7,871 nucleotides of DNA. Source: an uncultured Acinetobacter sp. (GTDB lineage: Bacteria > Pseudomonadota > Gammaproteobacteria > Pseudomonadales > Moraxellaceae). Location of the stretch: NCBI GenBank assembly GCA_900771065.1, contig CAAGMP010000088.1, positions 1 through 7,871 of the forward strand. The letters run 5' to 3'. Below are positions 7,145 to 7,871 of the stretch, in pieces. Position numbers and translations under genes: made by a program. Position 1 is the stretch's first letter. Each line of letters starts with the position of its first letter. The notes beneath the pieces were generated by a model, which saw nothing but the letters and a program-made list of their open reading frames with translations, made no database searches and was not told the DNA's origin.

Positions 7145-7519
7145 ATGAGTCATTATTCACCCTTAAAAGGGAAATCGGGTTTTAAACGAATTTTCAATGC
7201 TGCGGGCTATTCTTTAGCAGGTTTTAAAGCAGCTTTTCAACATGAAGCGGCTTTTCGCCAAATTGTTTTAATTAATATTATCTTAATTCCAATCACTTTT
7301 TTTCTTGATGTCAATGCAGCTGAACAGGCTATTTTAATTGTAGTTTGTTTATTGTCGCTCATTGTTGAATTGTTTAATTCAGCCATTGAAGCCGTTGTTG
7401 ATCGAATTTCACTAGAAAAGCACGAATTATCTAAAAATGCAAAAGATATGGGCAGTGCAGCACAATTTGTTTCATTACTGATTATTGCAGCAGCATGGCT
7501 CATTATTTTATTACGATAA
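7145..7519 (+). CDS. dgkA: Diacylglycerol kinase DgkA, prokaryotic type, 124 aa
   Basis: Small inner-membrane enzyme that phosphorylates diacylglycerol to phosphatidic acid, recycling the lipid by-product of envelope synthesis. Its 124 residues match the trimeric bacterial family (about 120). An amphipathic N-terminal part contains HEAAFRQ (33-39). Three membrane helices lie at about 38-54, 62-84 and 104-123. The signature ELFNSAIEAVVDR (75-87) carries the catalytic and metal-binding residues E75, N78 and E82. KDMGSAA (100-106) completes the active site, with K100 and D101 matching the E. coli pair. The residue after AAFRQ is Ile40, where E. coli has Glu. The ATG at 7145 has no strong Shine-Dalgarno but overlaps the end of a five-residue ORF (7131-7148). 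The gene is divergent from lolC and ends at a bidirectional terminator shared with groL. Confidence 0.95.
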   Translation: MSHYSPLKGKSGFKRIFNAAGYSLAGFKAAFQHEAAFRQIVLINIILIPITFFLDVNAAEQAILIVVCLLSLIVELFNSAIEAVVDRISLEKHELSKNAKDMGSAAQFVSLLIIAAAWLIILLR

Positions 7520-7574
7520 TTAAAAAATATTGATTAAAACTTCTGATTTTTTAGAATTAGAATATGTTGGGAAA

Positions 7575-7607
7575 ATAAAAGGTCGCTAAGCGACCTTTTA
7601 TTTTTTA
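7575..7607. terminator. Bidirectional intrinsic terminator between dgkA and groL
   Basis: A 12-base-pair stem joins 7575-7586 (ATAAAAGGTCGC) to 7590-7601 (GCGACCTTTTAT) around a TAA loop. On the plus strand it is followed by a T-rich run (7601-7606), ending dgkA. On the minus strand the A-rich arm gives a T tract, ending groL. The convergent layout fits a shared terminator. Confidence 0.88.
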
Positions 7608-7609
7608 TA

Positions 7610-7627
7610 AGTAATTTATAAATTACT
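7610..7627. repeat. Perfect 18-base palindrome in the groL 3' untranslated region
   Basis: AGTAATTTATAAATTACT equals its own reverse complement. It lies between the groL stop (7643-7645) and the GC-rich terminator stem. In the groL transcript it would form an AU-rich hairpin just ahead of the terminator. No function is assigned. Confidence 0.6.
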
Positions 7628-7642
7628 CATAGGATCGACAGA

Positions 7643-7871
7643 TTACATCATGCCGCCCATACCACCCATGCCACCCATATCAGGAACAGCAGGTTTATCT
7701 TCTGGTATTTCAGTAATCATACATTCTGTTGTTAACATTAAGCCAGCAACAGATGCAGCGTGCTCAAGTGCAGAACGAGTTACTTTTGCTGGGTCTAAAA
7801 TACCCATCTCTAACATATCGCCATATTCACCTGTTGCAGCATTATAACCAAAGTTACCTTCACCATTTTTA
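7643..7871 (-). CDS. groL: GroEL chaperonin, C-terminal 75 residues, runs off right edge
   Basis: The 60-kDa chaperonin forms the double ring that folds proteins with GroES in the cytoplasm. The window holds only the last 75 codons and the stop (TAA, 7643-7645). The visible part begins KNGEGNFGYNAATGEYGDM, the conserved equatorial-domain segment, and continues through MGILDPAKVTRSALEHAAS and VAGLMLTTECMITEIPED. It ends in the flexible GGM-repeat tail, DMGGMGGMGGMM. These are diagnostic of the main bacterial GroEL, including the methionine-glycine tail typical of proteobacterial copies. The start, and any groES upstream, lie beyond the right edge. The gene faces dgkA and uses the shared terminator at 7575-7607. 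Confidence 0.98.
   Translation of the reverse strand, partial: KNGEGNFGYNAATGEYGDMLEMGILDPAKVTRSALEHAASVAGLMLTTECMITEIPEDKPAVPDMGGMGGMGGMM

Noticed and set aside
7237..7503. Minus-strand 88-codon frame opposite dgkA
   Set aside because: It mirrors the DgkA signature region and has no independent support.
7650..7847. Plus-strand 65-codon proline-methionine-rich frame
   Set aside because: It is the antisense image of the GroEL GGM tail and equatorial domain.
1..7871. CRISPR array, tRNA, insertion sequence or attachment site
   Set aside because: Read on both strands; no regularly spaced repeats, cloverleaf, transposase motifs or flanking direct repeats were seen.

Overview
The window looks like a chromosomal segment of a low-GC gammaproteobacterium of the Moraxellaceae, most probably Acinetobacter. 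This is inferred from AT-rich codon use, a LolC-like permease coupled to LolD without a LolE gene, an lpxM-type acyltransferase abutting comEC, and the style of SppA, DgkA and GroEL. I could not run a search, so the genus is an inference.

Layout, left to right: (1) 1-290, minus strand, the first 96 codons of a gene running off the left edge. Its protein resembles the minimal CRISPR polymerase (mCpol) family, the nucleotide cyclase of the Panoptes anti-phage system. (2) 433-1446, minus, sppA (S49 signal-peptide peptidase), ending at a strong intrinsic terminator. (3) 1578-2510, plus, a lipid A late acyltransferase of the LpxL/LpxM type, divergent from sppA and convergent with comEC; the two stop codons interlock inside a palindrome. 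(4) 2507-4894, minus, comEC, the DNA-uptake channel. (5) 4950-6861, minus, a translationally coupled lolC-lolD pair for releasing lipoproteins from the inner membrane. (6) 7145-7519, plus, dgkA (diacylglycerol kinase), divergent from lolC. (7) 7643-7871, minus, the last 75 codons of groL (GroEL), facing dgkA across a bidirectional terminator.

The core from sppA to dgkA is housekeeping, mostly cell-envelope biology: peptide clearance, lipid A acylation, lipoprotein sorting and lipid recycling, plus competence. The accessory signal is at the left edge. There an AT-rich mCpol gene follows the sppA terminator with its own possible promoter, and its expected effector partner would lie outside the window. 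No gap between genes exceeds 300 bases. The longest is the divergent lolC-dgkA region (283 bases), which holds candidate promoters, a palindrome and short repeats. No tRNA, rRNA, CRISPR array or insertion sequence was seen.
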